Counted from the first letter of the stretch, positions 33,320-42,765 are shown. The stretch: DNA of 64,000 nucleotides from Polaribacter porphyrae (GCF_002954685.1 NZ_MSCN01000001.1:3817170-3881169), one strand, 5' to 3'. A program made the numbers and translations. Notes: generated by a model not told the origin, from the letters alone.

Positions 33320-34531
33320 ATTTTGTTGAGCTTTTTCTCTTTTGAGAATTTGCAATAAAATCAGCAAAATAAATACTCCTACAAAAGCAAAAGCTGTCAT
33401 TGCATTCCAAGTAAATTCAAAACCGTATTTATCTATCATATGCATCCCAAAATAGTGACAGAAAATATTAGCTAAAGAAAACGAAATAGCATACATAGCC
33501 ATATACTCACCTTGGTTTCCTTTTTTACCTCTTTCAATCGCAAAAGAATTAGAAAACGGAAATGCAATCATTTCTCCAATTGTCATGAGTAATATTCCAA
33601 TTGCTAAAATACCTATCCAATTTGTGAAATTTAATACAATAAAACTAATAGCTATTAAAAATAAGCCGGTTGTAACTAATCGTATTTTAGAATTAACATT
33701 ATTTTCTAGCCATTTAGTCAAGGGCATTTCAAAAAGAAAAATAAAAAACCCATTAAAACCCATTAATAAACCAATTTCAAATTCAGTTAAAAAACGAGCG
33801 TCTTTATAATACAAAGGCATAGTAGAAAAATATTGCATAAAAGTAAACCCAAAAATAAACATGGCTATAAAAAACACCCAAAATGCCTTGTCTTTGTAAA
33901 CAGATACAGGGTTTTCAACTTTAACAGTATCCAATACTTTTGCTTTTTTCGGATGTAAAACTTGTAGTAGTAAAATTGCTGCTAAAACACAAGTAATTCC
34001 ATCAATCCAAAATAATGCAAAGTATCCAATACTGGTAATAATTATACCACCAATAGCAGGTCCAGCAGAAAAACCTAAATTAATCGCTAAACGAATAAGG
34101 GTTACAGAACGTGTTTTATTTTCTGGTTTACTGTAAGCACTTAAAGCCACAAACATAGCTGGTCTAAAAGTATCAGCAACTAACATCACTAAAAATATAC
34201 CAGTGCAAAACCCAATAATAGTGTTTACATATTGAAGAAGAAAAAAGAAAACTCCTGTTAATATTAAACTTGTAAACATTACTTTATAATAACCAATTTT
34301 ATCAGTTAATTTTCCTCCAAGCCATGTGCCAACTACAGAACCTAATCCCCAAAAAGGCATAATCCAGCCAATTTCTTTAAATGTAAAATCAAGACTTTCA
34401 TTTAAATAAATTGTAAGAAAAGGAATTACCATTGTACCTGCTCTATTAATAAAAGTGATTAATGATAACCACCAAACTTCTATAGAAAGTCCTTTAAAGG
34501 TATTGATGTAATTATTGAATAACTTTTTCAT
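33314..34531 (-). CDS. Major facilitator superfamily transporter
   Basis: A 405-aa protein with about twelve helices. The loop 2-3 signature is GGKLTDKIGYYKVMF and the loop near helix 4 is DTFRPAMFVALSAYSKPENK. The domain 2 loop has KWLENNVNSKIRLV. The layout resembles drug/H+ antiporters of the YdhC/MdtH type, but the substrate cannot be told. It is expressed divergently from a paraoxonase-like gene, with a terminator-like hairpin between them. Confidence 0.88.
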   Translation of the reverse strand: MKKLFNNYINTFKGLSIEVWWLSLITFINRAGTMVIPFLTIYLNESLDFTFKEIGWIMPFWGLGSVVGTWLGGKLTDKIGYYKVMFTSLILTGVFFFLLQYVNTIIGFCTGIFLVMLVADTFRPAMFVALSAYSKPENKTRSVTLIRLAINLGFSAGPAIGGIIITSIGYFALFWIDGITCVLAAILLLQVLHPKKAKVLDTVKVENPVSVYKDKAFWVFFIAMFIFGFTFMQYFSTMPLYYKDARFLTEFEIGLLMGFNGFFIFLFEMPLTKWLENNVNSKIRLVTTGLFLIAISFIVLNFTNWIGILAIGILLMTIGEMIAFPFSNSFAIERGKKGNQGEYMAMYAISFSLANIFCHYFGMHMIDKYGFEFTWNAMTAFAFVGVFILLILLQILKREKAQQNL

Positions 34532-34561
34532 TTTTAATTGGTATAATGATTTTAAAAAATA

Positions 34562-34590
34562 AAAAGTCCGACTTTTTGAGTCGGACTTTT
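34562..34590 (-). terminator. Orphan terminator-like hairpin between divergent genes
   Basis: A perfect 12-bp stem AAAAGTCCGACT (34562-34573) with AGTCGGACTTTT (34579-34590), loop TTTTG, and T-runs after either strand. The flanking genes both point away from it, so it does not end any annotated gene. Confidence 0.7.
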
Positions 34591-34751
34591 CTACTATTTA
34601 GTGTTATATTGATGATATCAAAACAGAATTACAGACCGATTTTTGTGGTTTTTCCACGAAATTTGGGTAATACATGTTAAGACAGTTCTCATTTTTCTTT
34701 TATTTACGTTGTAAAACTACATAAAATAATTGAAAGTTGTATTTTTAAAAA

Positions 34752-35798
34752 ATGAAATTTAAAAAACGATTTTTTTATGCAGTCCTAATTCTACTATTAC
34801 TATTTGTTGCTAACATTTTTATAAGTACTGGTTATTTTAGAACTATAGAAAATAAATTTGAAGGAGAAATCCTTCAAAAAATAAAGATTCCAGGAGCAGA
34901 AGACATTACCATCAGTAGAAAAGATAGTTTTGCTATTATTTCTTCAACAGTAAGAAATCATCTCCCAAATGAAAAACAAGAAATAGGAGGTTTATATCTG
35001 ATAGATTTAAAAAAAGATGGGTTTAAACCAATTCACCTTACCAAAGATTTTAAAAGACCATTTGCACCTCATGGAATCTCTATTTTTCAAAAAGATGGTG
35101 TTACTACAATTGCAAGTATCAGCCATACATTAGAAGGAGAATTCATTGAGTTTTTTACTCTAATTAATGAAAAACTAACACATCAAAAAACATTAAAAAA
35201 CGATTTGATTTTTAGTCCAAATGATATTGTTTTAATTGATGAGAATCGTTTTTATTTTACCAACGACCATAAATATAAAAAAGGACTAGGAAGACTTTTT
35301 GAAGATTATTTGGGGTTACCAATGTCTAACGTTGTTTATTTTGATGGTGAAAATTATATTGAAGTCGCAGACGGAATTGCTTATGCAAATGGAATTAATT
35401 TTGATACAAATAGAAATTTACTTTTTGTTGCTTCTCCTCGAAAATTCCTAATAAAAGTGTATAAAAAAAATGAAGATGGAACTTTAGATTTTATAGAAGA
35501 TATAGATTGTGGAACAGGAGTTGATAATATAGAACTTGATGAAAACAATCAACTTTGGATTGGCGCTCACCCTAATTTGCTGCATTTTGCAAGTTATGCA
35601 AAAGGAAAGAAACAATATTCGCCATCTGAAATTATTAAAATACAATACAAAAATAAAGGTGATTATTCTATTCAACAAGTTTATATGGAAGATGGTTCTG
35701 AAATGTCTGGCTCAACAGTTGCAGCTCCTTTTAACGATTTAATTTTTACAGGGAATGTAATGGATAATCATTTTTTGATTTTAAAAAAAAGAAACTAA
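34752..35798 (+). CDS. Paraoxonase/arylesterase-like (SMP-30 type) beta-propeller protein
   Basis: A 348-aa protein with an uncleaved N-terminal membrane helix (about 7-27), then a six-bladed propeller like paraoxonases: GAEDITISRKDSF, SPNDIVLIDENRFYFTND (Ca2+-binding Asn/Asp), ADGIAYANGINFD, and VDNIELDENNQLWIGAHPN. PON-like enzymes hydrolyse lactones or aryl esters. Length matches the family. It precedes the DUF1684 lipoprotein by 17 bp. Confidence 0.87.
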   Translation: MKFKKRFFYAVLILLLLFVANIFISTGYFRTIENKFEGEILQKIKIPGAEDITISRKDSFAIISSTVRNHLPNEKQEIGGLYLIDLKKDGFKPIHLTKDFKRPFAPHGISIFQKDGVTTIASISHTLEGEFIEFFTLINEKLTHQKTLKNDLIFSPNDIVLIDENRFYFTNDHKYKKGLGRLFEDYLGLPMSNVVYFDGENYIEVADGIAYANGINFDTNRNLLFVASPRKFLIKVYKKNEDGTLDFIEDIDCGTGVDNIELDENNQLWIGAHPNLLHFASYAKGKKQYSPSEIIKIQYKNKGDYSIQQVYMEDGSEMSGSTVAAPFNDLIFTGNVMDNHFLILKKRN

Positions 35799-35815
35799 TT
35801 CGGTATTTTTACTAC

Positions 35816-36430
35816 ATGAAAAATAATATAATTTCCTTAACCCTTTTATTGGTATTATCTTGCAATTCACAAGATAAAAGACCATTAGTTGGTAAAACTG
35901 AATATCAACAAAAATTGAATGCAAGTTATAAAGACGCATCAACATCGCCTTTAAAGAAGAAAGATTTAAAAAACTTTAAAGGATTAGATTTTTTTCCTGT
36001 TGATAGTTCTTTTATGGTAACTGCAACATTAATTAGAACTGAAAATGCACCAACTTTTCAGATGGCAACTTCAACAGATAGAAAACCTTTATATAAAGAA
36101 TATGGAGTGCTAAAATTTAATCTAAAAGGAAAAGATTTAGAGCTAACTATTTATCAAAGTCAAGATGATTTACGTGATGAAAAATACAAAAACTATCTCT
36201 TTTTGCCTTTTACAGATAATACTTCTGGTAATGAATCTTATGGTGGAGGACGTTATATGGATGTAATGACAACAGATATTAAAGATAATAATACAATACT
36301 TTTAAACTTTAATAATACTTATAACCCATATTGTGCTTATAATGATCGATATTCTTGCCCATTAGTACCAAGAAAAAATCATTTAGATATCGAAGTTAAA
36401 GCTGGGGTTCAAGTTTTTGAGAAGCATTAA
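35816..36430 (+). CDS. DUF1684 lipoprotein
   Basis: A 204-aa lipoprotein (LLLVLSCNSQ, lipid on Cys16). The DUF1684 landmarks are FFPVDSSFMVTATLIRTENA, SYGGGRYMDV and the closing NPYCAYNDRYSCPLVPRKNH. The two Cys in that block are conserved in the family. Function unknown. It is probably co-transcribed with the paraoxonase-like gene. Confidence 0.88.
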   Translation: MKNNIISLTLLLVLSCNSQDKRPLVGKTEYQQKLNASYKDASTSPLKKKDLKNFKGLDFFPVDSSFMVTATLIRTENAPTFQMATSTDRKPLYKEYGVLKFNLKGKDLELTIYQSQDDLRDEKYKNYLFLPFTDNTSGNESYGGGRYMDVMTTDIKDNNTILLNFNNTYNPYCAYNDRYSCPLVPRKNHLDIEVKAGVQVFEKH

Positions 36431-36451
36431 AGTTTACTTGTATCATTTCGA

Positions 36452-36548
36452 ATGAAACGCAGTAGTATTGAGAAATCTCTTTTTATTTTTCAGAAATGGT
36501 TTGAGGATTTGTAGACCTTTCTTGATTTCGTTTCATTTTACTCAAAAA
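36452..36548. repeat. REP-like palindrome (type CATTTCGAATGAAACGC)
   Basis: Left arm catttcgaatgaaacgc and gagaaatctc (36453-36480). A degraded right arm, tttcttgatttcgtttcatt (36518-36537), can pair with it. It fills the gap between convergent genes. Confidence 0.6.
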
Positions 36549-36571
36549 GAAACTATGAATTTTACATCATT

Positions 36572-37273
36572 TTAAACATCTAAAGAAATACTGCCAGCTA
36601 AATCTAATTCAATCGCTTTTTCTAAATTATCTAAATGAGGCTTTCTAACTTTAAGTTTTGTTTCTGCATGTGCTTTTTTATTAACTTGGCTAAATAATTG
36701 AGCAACTTTTATAGCAGTTGGTAAAAGTAAATCTTCAGGTACAATAGTATCTAAAAAGCCAGCTATTATTGCATCTTTTGGGTTAAAAATCTCGCCATTG
36801 TTTACACTTCTGTTTAAATAAACTTCAGACAAACGAGATTTTGCAATGGCAATACCTGCATAATGCATGGTCATGCCAATTAATACTTCATTTAAACCAA
36901 TTTTAAAATCACCTTGAGTACCAATTCTATAATCTGCACTTAATAGTAAAAATGCACCTTTAGCAATAGCATGCCCATTACAAGCCATAATTATTGGCAT
37001 CGAAAAAGACAACATTCGTAAAGAAAGTTTCGAGCCTTTTGTAACCAATTCTAATGCAGCTTTTGGTGAAGTTTTCATCACTTTTAAATCAAAACCACCA
37101 GATAAAATTCCTGGAGTACCTGTTATTATAACTACATTTTGATCTTTTTTGGCTTGGTCTAGAGCATTATTTATCCCATCAATTACTTCATGGGAAATAG
37201 CATTTGCTTTTCCGTTATTTATTGTGATGATTGAATAATTTTCTTCTGATTTATAGGTTACAAATTCGTTCAT
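36572..37273 (-). CDS. Enoyl-CoA hydratase/isomerase (crotonase) family protein
   Basis: A 233-aa crotonase-fold protein. The oxyanion-hole block GTPGILSGGFDLKVM and the second block CNGHAIAKGAFLLLSADYRI are present. The usual catalytic Glu positions are not obvious: the second loop reads GLNEVLIGMTMHYAGIAIA. The short length suits the small PaaG-like or uncharacterised crotonase group. Acyl-CoA substrate unknown. Confidence 0.85.
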   Translation of the reverse strand: MNEFVTYKSEENYSIITINNGKANAISHEVIDGINNALDQAKKDQNVVIITGTPGILSGGFDLKVMKTSPKAALELVTKGSKLSLRMLSFSMPIIMACNGHAIAKGAFLLLSADYRIGTQGDFKIGLNEVLIGMTMHYAGIAIAKSRLSEVYLNRSVNNGEIFNPKDAIIAGFLDTIVPEDLLLPTAIKVAQLFSQVNKKAHAETKLKVRKPHLDNLEKAIELDLAGSISLDV

Positions 37274-37317
37274 TTTCTTTAATTTAATTCGTTCTTAATT
37301 ATACTAGAACTTGACAT

Positions 37318-37689
37318 TTATATAAATTTAACTAAATAGATCCCTGCAAAAACCGCTAAAAACCCAACTACAAAACTAGCAATTGTATAGAAAGCAAAAG
37401 AGGTAAAATCTCCAGATTTTAAGAATACATGATTTTCGTAAGCAAAGGTAGAAAATGTAGTAAAACCACCACAAAACCCTGTTGCTAATAACAATGTTTG
37501 ACTTTGATTTAAGGTTTCGCTTTTTGCAGCATATCCTAATATTATTCCAATTAACAAACTACCTAAAATGTTTGCAACAAAAGTTCCATAAGGAATTCCA
37601 TTTTCAGAGTTGTTTAGCCATTTGCCAGCTAAAAAACGTAAAACGCTTCCTAAACCACCACCAATAAAAACGAGAATTAAATTTTTCAT
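37318..37689 (-). CDS. crcB: Fluoride ion channel CrcB/Fluc
   Basis: A 123-aa four-helix membrane protein that exports fluoride as a dual-topology dimer. Typical motifs: GGGLGSVLRFLAGKW, GTFVANILGSLLIGI (channel Asn) and GFCGGFTTFSTFAYE (Phe-box and central Na+ site). It overlaps the upstream DoxX-type gene by 4 nt. No fluoride riboswitch was recognised upstream of the operon. Confidence 0.95.
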   Translation of the reverse strand: MKNLILVFIGGGLGSVLRFLAGKWLNNSENGIPYGTFVANILGSLLIGIILGYAAKSETLNQSQTLLLATGFCGGFTTFSTFAYENHVFLKSGDFTSFAFYTIASFVVGFLAVFAGIYLVKFI

Positions 37690-38675
37690 TTTAGTTCTAA
37701 ATCATCAGCGTCTTTCCAGTTTTTTTTGTCAACTATAACTCCTTTATTTAAAATCATAAAACCTGGATTGGCTCTAATCATTGTTTTTAAAGTAGTCTCA
37801 TCACAAAATAAAACTTCAAATGGAAAATTAAATTTCTTTTTTGTTAAATCAATAAGATCAGAAAAAGAAGCAGAAACACCATAAACTTTGTAGCCTTTGC
37901 TAATCGCTTTCTTACTTATTTTCTCGATTTCTTTTAACCCTTCAAAATCAGATTTATCAATACTAGATATAATGACAAGCATTACTTTATCCATTTTTAA
38001 GATTTGTGGAGCTAAATCATTTTGAGCATCTTCTAAAAAGAAATCGTGTACAGGAGGCAATTCTCCATCATTTTTATACTCCATTCCTTCAGGAATACTT
38101 TTACCAATAGCATACGCTCTGAAGTCTATAATTGGTAAATGATTTAAAACGTAATAGGTAATTCCACTTGATAAAAGTAAGCTTATAAATACTATTAAAC
38201 TAGGCAAACTTGTGCTTGTAATTGGTTTAATATATTTAATTTTTGCACCAATAAAAAAGATGAGAATCGTTAGAATCACATCTTTGGTAAAGGTTTGCCA
38301 AGGTGTTAGTTTAATTGCATCGCCAAAACAACCACAATCTGTAACTTTATTGTAATAAGCAGAATACCAAGTTAAAAATAAGAAAAGTAAAATTATTAAT
38401 TTTAAACTGTTTATGGTAAATTTCGCCTTCCAACCTACCAATAATGCAATACCTAAAACAATTTCTGCGATAATTAAAAAGATGGCAAAATGCAAAGCAT
38501 AAGGAATTAAAAATTCCATATTTAAAACACCTTCAGAAAAGTATTCTTCAAATTTATATTGAGAACCAATAGGATCTACCAATTTAACAAAGCCCGAAAA
38601 TATAAATAAGGCACCTACTATTATTCTTGCTATTTGTACTAAATTGTATGTAAGTTTGTTTTTTGATTTTTTCAT
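37686..38675 (-). CDS. DoxX/MauE-type membrane protein with C-terminal thioredoxin-like domain (BT_3928 family)
   Basis: A 329-aa protein. The N-terminal half (about 1-170) has four to five helices of the DoxX/MauE type (FIFSGFVKLVDPIGSQYKFE, CGCFGDAIKLTPWQTFTKD). The C-terminal half is a periplasmic thioredoxin-like fold without CxxC (LEDAQNDLAPQILKMDKVML ... CDETTLKTMIRANPGFMIL). The CGCFGD motif with redox-type cysteines in the membrane part resembles MauE. Function unknown in detail. It precedes crcB with a 4-nt overlap. Confidence 0.88.
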   Translation of the reverse strand: MKKSKNKLTYNLVQIARIIVGALFIFSGFVKLVDPIGSQYKFEEYFSEGVLNMEFLIPYALHFAIFLIIAEIVLGIALLVGWKAKFTINSLKLIILLFLFLTWYSAYYNKVTDCGCFGDAIKLTPWQTFTKDVILTILIFFIGAKIKYIKPITSTSLPSLIVFISLLLSSGITYYVLNHLPIIDFRAYAIGKSIPEGMEYKNDGELPPVHDFFLEDAQNDLAPQILKMDKVMLVIISSIDKSDFEGLKEIEKISKKAISKGYKVYGVSASFSDLIDLTKKKFNFPFEVLFCDETTLKTMIRANPGFMILNKGVIVDKKNWKDADDLELK

Positions 38676-38712
38676 TTTTAGAAATTTTTAGATAAGAGGT
38701 AAGCTCATTTTA

Positions 38713-39246
38713 TTACTCCAAATGTATCATCGCAAAAACTGCATAATTAATCATATCTTGATAATTGGCATCAATACCTTCAGAAACTAACGTTTTTCCT
38801 TTATTATCTTCAATTTGCTTTACTCTTAATAGTTTTTGAAGAATCAAATCAGTCAAACTAGATACACGCATATCTCTCCAAGCTTCACCATAATCGTGAT
38901 TTTTATTTAGCATTAAATCTTTGGTGATTTGACTATGTTTATCATATAATTTAGTGGCTTTTTCTGTTGATAAATCAAGGTTTTCAACAACACCCAATTC
39001 TAATTGAATTAAAGCCATAATTGAGTAGTTTATAATCCCAATAAATTCAGATTTTTCGCCTTCATCTACTTTTCGAACCTCATTTTCTTGCAGTTGACGA
39101 ATTCTTTGTGCTTTAATAAAAATTTGATCTGTTAAAGAAGGTAAACGTAAAATACGCCAAGCAGAGCCATAATCAGACATTTTTTTGATAAATAAACTTC
39201 TGCAATCTTCTATTACAGCATCGTATTGTTTTGAGGTGTCTTGCAT
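38713..39246 (-). CDS. DUF1599 protein (internally duplicated)
   Basis: A 177-aa cytoplasmic protein made of two similar halves: KMSDYGSAWRILRLPSLTDQ (about 17-36) with its repeat NHDYGEAWRDMRVSSLTDLI (about 112-131), each followed by KxxRxxQ and an INYxIxALIxLE segment. This is the nucleotide-modification-associated DUF1599 family. The biochemical role is unknown. It is divergent from LOG and folP, a conserved flavobacterial neighbourhood. Confidence 0.88.
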   Translation of the reverse strand: MQDTSKQYDAVIEDCRSLFIKKMSDYGSAWRILRLPSLTDQIFIKAQRIRQLQENEVRKVDEGEKSEFIGIINYSIMALIQLELGVVENLDLSTEKATKLYDKHSQITKDLMLNKNHDYGEAWRDMRVSSLTDLILQKLLRVKQIEDNKGKTLVSEGIDANYQDMINYAVFAMIHLE

Positions 39247-39268
39247 TTCTTTGGTAAAACTATTTCTT

Positions 39269-39276
39269 CAAAAATA
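39269..39276 (-). promoter_or_regulatory. -7 box (TATTTTTG) for the DUF1599 gene
   Basis: The minus strand reads TATTTTTG, ending 22 bp before the ATG at 39246. Confidence 0.45.
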
Positions 39277-39330
39277 GTAAAACTTAAACGCAATTCATTT
39301 ATTTTTACTGTGAATTTATCAACGAATAAG

Positions 39331-39912
39331 ATGAAAAGAATTGTTGTTTTCTGTGGTTCAAGTTTAGGATTTAATCCTGTGTATAAACAGGCTGCAATTG
39401 AGTTAGGAAATGCATTTGTAGAAAAAGAAATTGGATTGGTTTATGGTGGAGGAAAAATAGGAATGATGGGAGTTTTAGCGGATTCAATTTTAGCTAAAAA
39501 TGGAGAAGTGATTGGTGTAATTCCTAAATTATTAGAGAAAGAAGAAGTTGTGCATTCTGGAGTAGAGGAAATGATTGTTTGCAAAACAATGAGCGAACGC
39601 AAAGTAATAATGAGCAAATTAGTAGATGGTTACATTACGTTGCCTGGAGGTTTTGGAACTTTAGATGAACTTTTTGAAGCTCTCACTTTAAATCAACTTC
39701 ACATTGAGCAAAAACCAGTAGGGTTGTTAAATATCAATGGTTTTTTTGATGCTATTTTAGTTCAGATTGATAAAATGGTTGAGGAAGGTTATGTAAAACC
39801 AGCAAACAAAAAACTATTAATTGTTGCGAATACAGTTGATGATTTATTAGAAAAAATGAATAATTATAAAGCACCAGAAATAAGTCACGTAATTCATAAA
39901 GTAGTAAGTTAA
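39331..39912 (+). CDS. LOG-family (TIGR00730) Rossmann protein, cytokinin-type phosphoribohydrolase
   Basis: A 193-aa protein starting at the ATG 39331 (MKRIVVFCGSSLGFNP). The upstream extension is not conserved. Motifs: GLVYGGGKIGMMGVLAD and the PGGFGTLDELFEALT nucleotide-binding signature. LOG proteins cleave N6-modified AMP or other nucleoside monophosphates to base and ribose 5-phosphate. Its stop directly abuts the folP start. Confidence 0.92.
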   Translation: MKRIVVFCGSSLGFNPVYKQAAIELGNAFVEKEIGLVYGGGKIGMMGVLADSILAKNGEVIGVIPKLLEKEEVVHSGVEEMIVCKTMSERKVIMSKLVDGYITLPGGFGTLDELFEALTLNQLHIEQKPVGLLNINGFFDAILVQIDKMVEEGYVKPANKKLLIVANTVDDLLEKMNNYKAPEISHVIHKVVS

Positions 39913-40734
39913 ATGACTATAAATTGTAAAGGAATATTGATTGATTTATCATCGCCAAAAGTGATGGGTATTTTAAATATTACTCCAGATTCTTTTTATG
40001 ATGGAGGAAAATATAAAAATGAAAAAGCTATTTTAAATCAAGTTGAAAAAATGTTGACAGAAGGTGCCACTTTTATTGATGTTGGAGCTTATTCTTCAAG
40101 ACCTGGAGCCAAACATATTTCTGAAGAAGAAGAGTTAAAAAGAATTGTTCCTGTAGTTGAATTGTTGCTTAAAAATTTTCCTGAAATTGTACTTTCTATA
40201 GATACTTTTAGAAGTAGAGTTGCTGATGTTACGATAAAGTCTGGAGCAGCTATTGTAAATGATATTTCTGGAGGAAATATGGATGCAAATATGTTTAAAA
40301 CAGTTGCTAATTTGCAAGTGCCATACATTTTGATGCATATGTTAGGGACTCCACAAAATATGCAACAAAATCCTGTTTATGATGATATTGTAAAAGATAT
40401 TATTTCATTTTTTGCGAAACAAATCTTTGAATTACATCAACTAAAATTGAACGACGTAATTATTGATGTTGGTTTTGGATTTGGAAAAACCATTGCCCAT
40501 AATTATCAAATATTAAAAGATTTGTCTTTATTTAAAAGTTTAGAAGCACCAATTTTAGCTGGTGTCTCTAGAAAATCGATGTTGTATAAAACTTTAGATA
40601 TTTCTGCACAAGAAGCTTTAAATGCAACCACATCTGCAAATACAATTGCACTTTTAAATGGTGCAAACATTTTACGTGTACATGATGTAAAAGAAGCTGT
40701 TGAGGCTGTGAAAATTGTTGAGCAGGTAAGTTAA
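39913..40734 (+). CDS. folP: Dihydropteroate synthase
   Basis: A 273-aa TIM-barrel enzyme that joins 6-hydroxymethyl-dihydropterin diphosphate with p-aminobenzoate in folate synthesis. Motifs: VMGILNITPDSFYDGGKY, DVGAYSSRPGAK, SIDTFRSRVAD, ILMHMLGTPQNMQ, DVGFGFGKT and AGVSRKSML. It starts on the base after the LOG gene stop. Confidence 0.96.
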   Translation: MTINCKGILIDLSSPKVMGILNITPDSFYDGGKYKNEKAILNQVEKMLTEGATFIDVGAYSSRPGAKHISEEEELKRIVPVVELLLKNFPEIVLSIDTFRSRVADVTIKSGAAIVNDISGGNMDANMFKTVANLQVPYILMHMLGTPQNMQQNPVYDDIVKDIISFFAKQIFELHQLKLNDVIIDVGFGFGKTIAHNYQILKDLSLFKSLEAPILAGVSRKSMLYKTLDISAQEALNATTSANTIALLNGANILRVHDVKEAVEAVKIVEQVS

Positions 40735-40739
40735 TTTGT

Positions 40740-40816
40740 TATTTCGACCTTGTGTAGAAATCTTTATAACCAAACTTGAGATTTCTCAATTCCACTTCGT
40801 TTCATTAGAAATGATA
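40740..40816. repeat. REP-like palindrome, degraded
   Basis: The sequence contains atttcgaccttg ... agaaatct (40741-40763) and the opposing gagatttctcaattcc with cgtttcattagaaatga (40781-40814). It belongs to the same type as those at 36452 and 58532 and lies between convergent folP and M61 genes. Confidence 0.6.
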
Positions 40817-40830
40817 CATGAATTCAACAA

Positions 40831-40857
40831 AAAAGACCCTCAAAGTGAGAGTCTTTT
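40831..40857. terminator. Bidirectional terminator between folP and the M61 peptidase gene
   Basis: Stem AAAAGACcCTCA (40831-40842) with TGAGaGTCTTTT (40846-40857), loop AAG, one mismatch, with A/T flanks usable from both sides. Confidence 0.8.
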
Positions 40858-40877
40858 AAAATATTTAATAAAGAATA

Positions 40878-42737
40878 TTATAAAGCTTTTAACCAAGCAT
40901 CTCTTAATTTTTTCTTTGGATTTGTATCAGGTAAGTCTTCAATCACTAATTTTTCTACTTCTGTTTTACCTTTCATAAAATCGCCTTCTAATTTTAGTTT
41001 TTCTCCATTTCTTAAAACTTCAAAAGAAATTTTATCTCCAGCTTTCCACTGCATAGATTGTCCTATAAAGTTTCTAATATTTTTTAAGTTTACTTCTTGT
41101 CCATTTACAGATTTTAAAACATCACCACTTTTAACACCTAAAGCTGCTAAAGCTGTATTTTTTCTTTTCGTAAAAAATATTTCTTGTTTTCTGTTAGCAG
41201 ATAAAAATATTTGTCTGTTACTATCTAAAAAATATCCAGTATCAACTGTTTCAATTTTTTTAACTACCCCAACCTTTTGTAACAATGCGTCATAATTTAT
41301 AGCAACATTCCCTGTTAAATGTTTGTCGAAAAAAGTACCTATAGAAGGATAGGTCATCTCCACAATTTGAGCTAAAATTTCATCATCTTTAAATGGTATA
41401 TTTCTACCAAATTTATCTGATAAATCTTTCATTAAATTACGTACACCATAAGCACCTTTGCTTTCTTCTCTTAATAAAATATCTAAAGACATTCCTATTA
41501 AAGCTCCTTTCTGGTATACGTTTCCATAATTTTTAGCATACTTATCTTCCAATATGTTTTTACTCATTTTTGTAAAAGACATTGTATCATTAAAACGCAT
41601 TGAATTTGCAATTTTACCTTTCATTTTATCAATAAATTCTTGTTCAGATATTAAACCTTGATTTACTTGAAAAAGATTTGCAAAATATTCTGTAATACCT
41701 TCATACATCCATAAATGTTTAGACATATTTGGTTCACTAAAATTAAACGAATGAATTTCTTCTGAATGCACAGATAAAGGCGTTACAATATGAAAAAACT
41801 CGTGAGAAATGGTTCCATTAATCATTCCATTTGCTAATTGCTCTTTTGTATATGTTTCTGGATAAACCACAGTTGTTGATGATAAATGCTCTAAAGCACC
41901 AAAACTTCTCCATTTATAAACTGTTGGATCAAATAAATACACTAGAATGTTATATTCATTTGTAGTTTTAAAATCTTTTAGAAAATTAGTTTGGGCTTCA
42001 ACCATTTTCTTTAAATCAGCCTCCATATCTTTTGCTGAATGTTTATTATTTGGAGAATATACAGCTAAAGAAACTTCAACACCATTTACTATAAAATTTA
42101 CAGTATTTAATGGAGCATACATAATTGGGTTGTCAGAAATCTCATCATATCTAGAAGCGTAAAATACATCTTTGGTATTATCTTCTTTAGTTGTGTTTTT
42201 ATTGATTAATGAAGAAGTTTCATACAAATCTGCAGGATGAGAAATTGTTAAATTATAAGGCATTTCTTTCTTTCCTTTAAAATAACCTACAAAACCAGGT
42301 AGATTTAAAAAGAAGTTTTTTCCTTCTTCAATATTTGTTCCAGCCATTACATAAATTCCATGTTTTTTTTCTGAATCAAAAGTATCATCAACCCAATAGG
42401 TAATTTTATCCATTTTTGTAGCATCAGTAATTAACCAAGAATTGGGATTTAATTTGCTTACTTTCATTTCATTACCATCATAATCAAACGCTTTTATATC
42501 AGAGACAAATTGACCATAATCACTCATAGCATAAGTTCCTGGAACAATTGCTGGAATCTGATATATAATAGTTCGTTCATTAATTTTTGTTGGATTTACT
42601 TCCACTTTTACTTTATCATCAACAACTGTATTCAAGTCGATAGCAACTTCAATACTATCTTTTTTGCCAGCTATTTTTGATGAAGCACAGCTCCCTAAAA
42701 AAGCGATAGTAATAATGGCAACAATTATTTTTTTCAT
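40878..42737 (-). CDS. M61-family metalloaminopeptidase with PDZ domain, lipoprotein
   Basis: A 619-aa lipoprotein (FLGSCASSK, lipid on Cys17). The order is an N-terminal beta domain, a gluzincin catalytic domain with HEFFHIVTPLSVHS (zinc HExxH) and the downstream Glu in MYEGITEYFANLF, and a C-terminal PDZ domain (about 510-590, GVKSGDVLKSVNGQEVN). M61 glycyl aminopeptidases of this layout are common in Bacteroidota. It is anchored outside the cytoplasm and transcribed alone. Confidence 0.92.
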   Translation of the reverse strand: MKKIIVAIITIAFLGSCASSKIAGKKDSIEVAIDLNTVVDDKVKVEVNPTKINERTIIYQIPAIVPGTYAMSDYGQFVSDIKAFDYDGNEMKVSKLNPNSWLITDATKMDKITYWVDDTFDSEKKHGIYVMAGTNIEEGKNFFLNLPGFVGYFKGKKEMPYNLTISHPADLYETSSLINKNTTKEDNTKDVFYASRYDEISDNPIMYAPLNTVNFIVNGVEVSLAVYSPNNKHSAKDMEADLKKMVEAQTNFLKDFKTTNEYNILVYLFDPTVYKWRSFGALEHLSSTTVVYPETYTKEQLANGMINGTISHEFFHIVTPLSVHSEEIHSFNFSEPNMSKHLWMYEGITEYFANLFQVNQGLISEQEFIDKMKGKIANSMRFNDTMSFTKMSKNILEDKYAKNYGNVYQKGALIGMSLDILLREESKGAYGVRNLMKDLSDKFGRNIPFKDDEILAQIVEMTYPSIGTFFDKHLTGNVAINYDALLQKVGVVKKIETVDTGYFLDSNRQIFLSANRKQEIFFTKRKNTALAALGVKSGDVLKSVNGQEVNLKNIRNFIGQSMQWKAGDKISFEVLRNGEKLKLEGDFMKGKTEVEKLVIEDLPDTNPKKKLRDAWLKAL

Positions 42738-42757
42738 TTTTTTGATTTTAATTTTTG

Positions 42758-42765
42758 CAAAAGTA
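42758..42765 (-). promoter_or_regulatory. -7 box (TACTTTTG) for the M61 gene
   Basis: The minus strand reads TACTTTTG, ending 20 bp before the ATG at 42737. Confidence 0.5.

Noticed and set aside
37690..38800. Fluoride riboswitch for crcB
   Set aside because: crcB overlaps the upstream gene, and no fluoride-riboswitch-like pseudoknot was recognised ahead of the operon.
40736..40978. An 80-codon open frame after folP
   Set aside because: It crosses a REP-like palindrome and the bidirectional terminator and runs into the M61 gene in antisense, so it is not credible as a gene.
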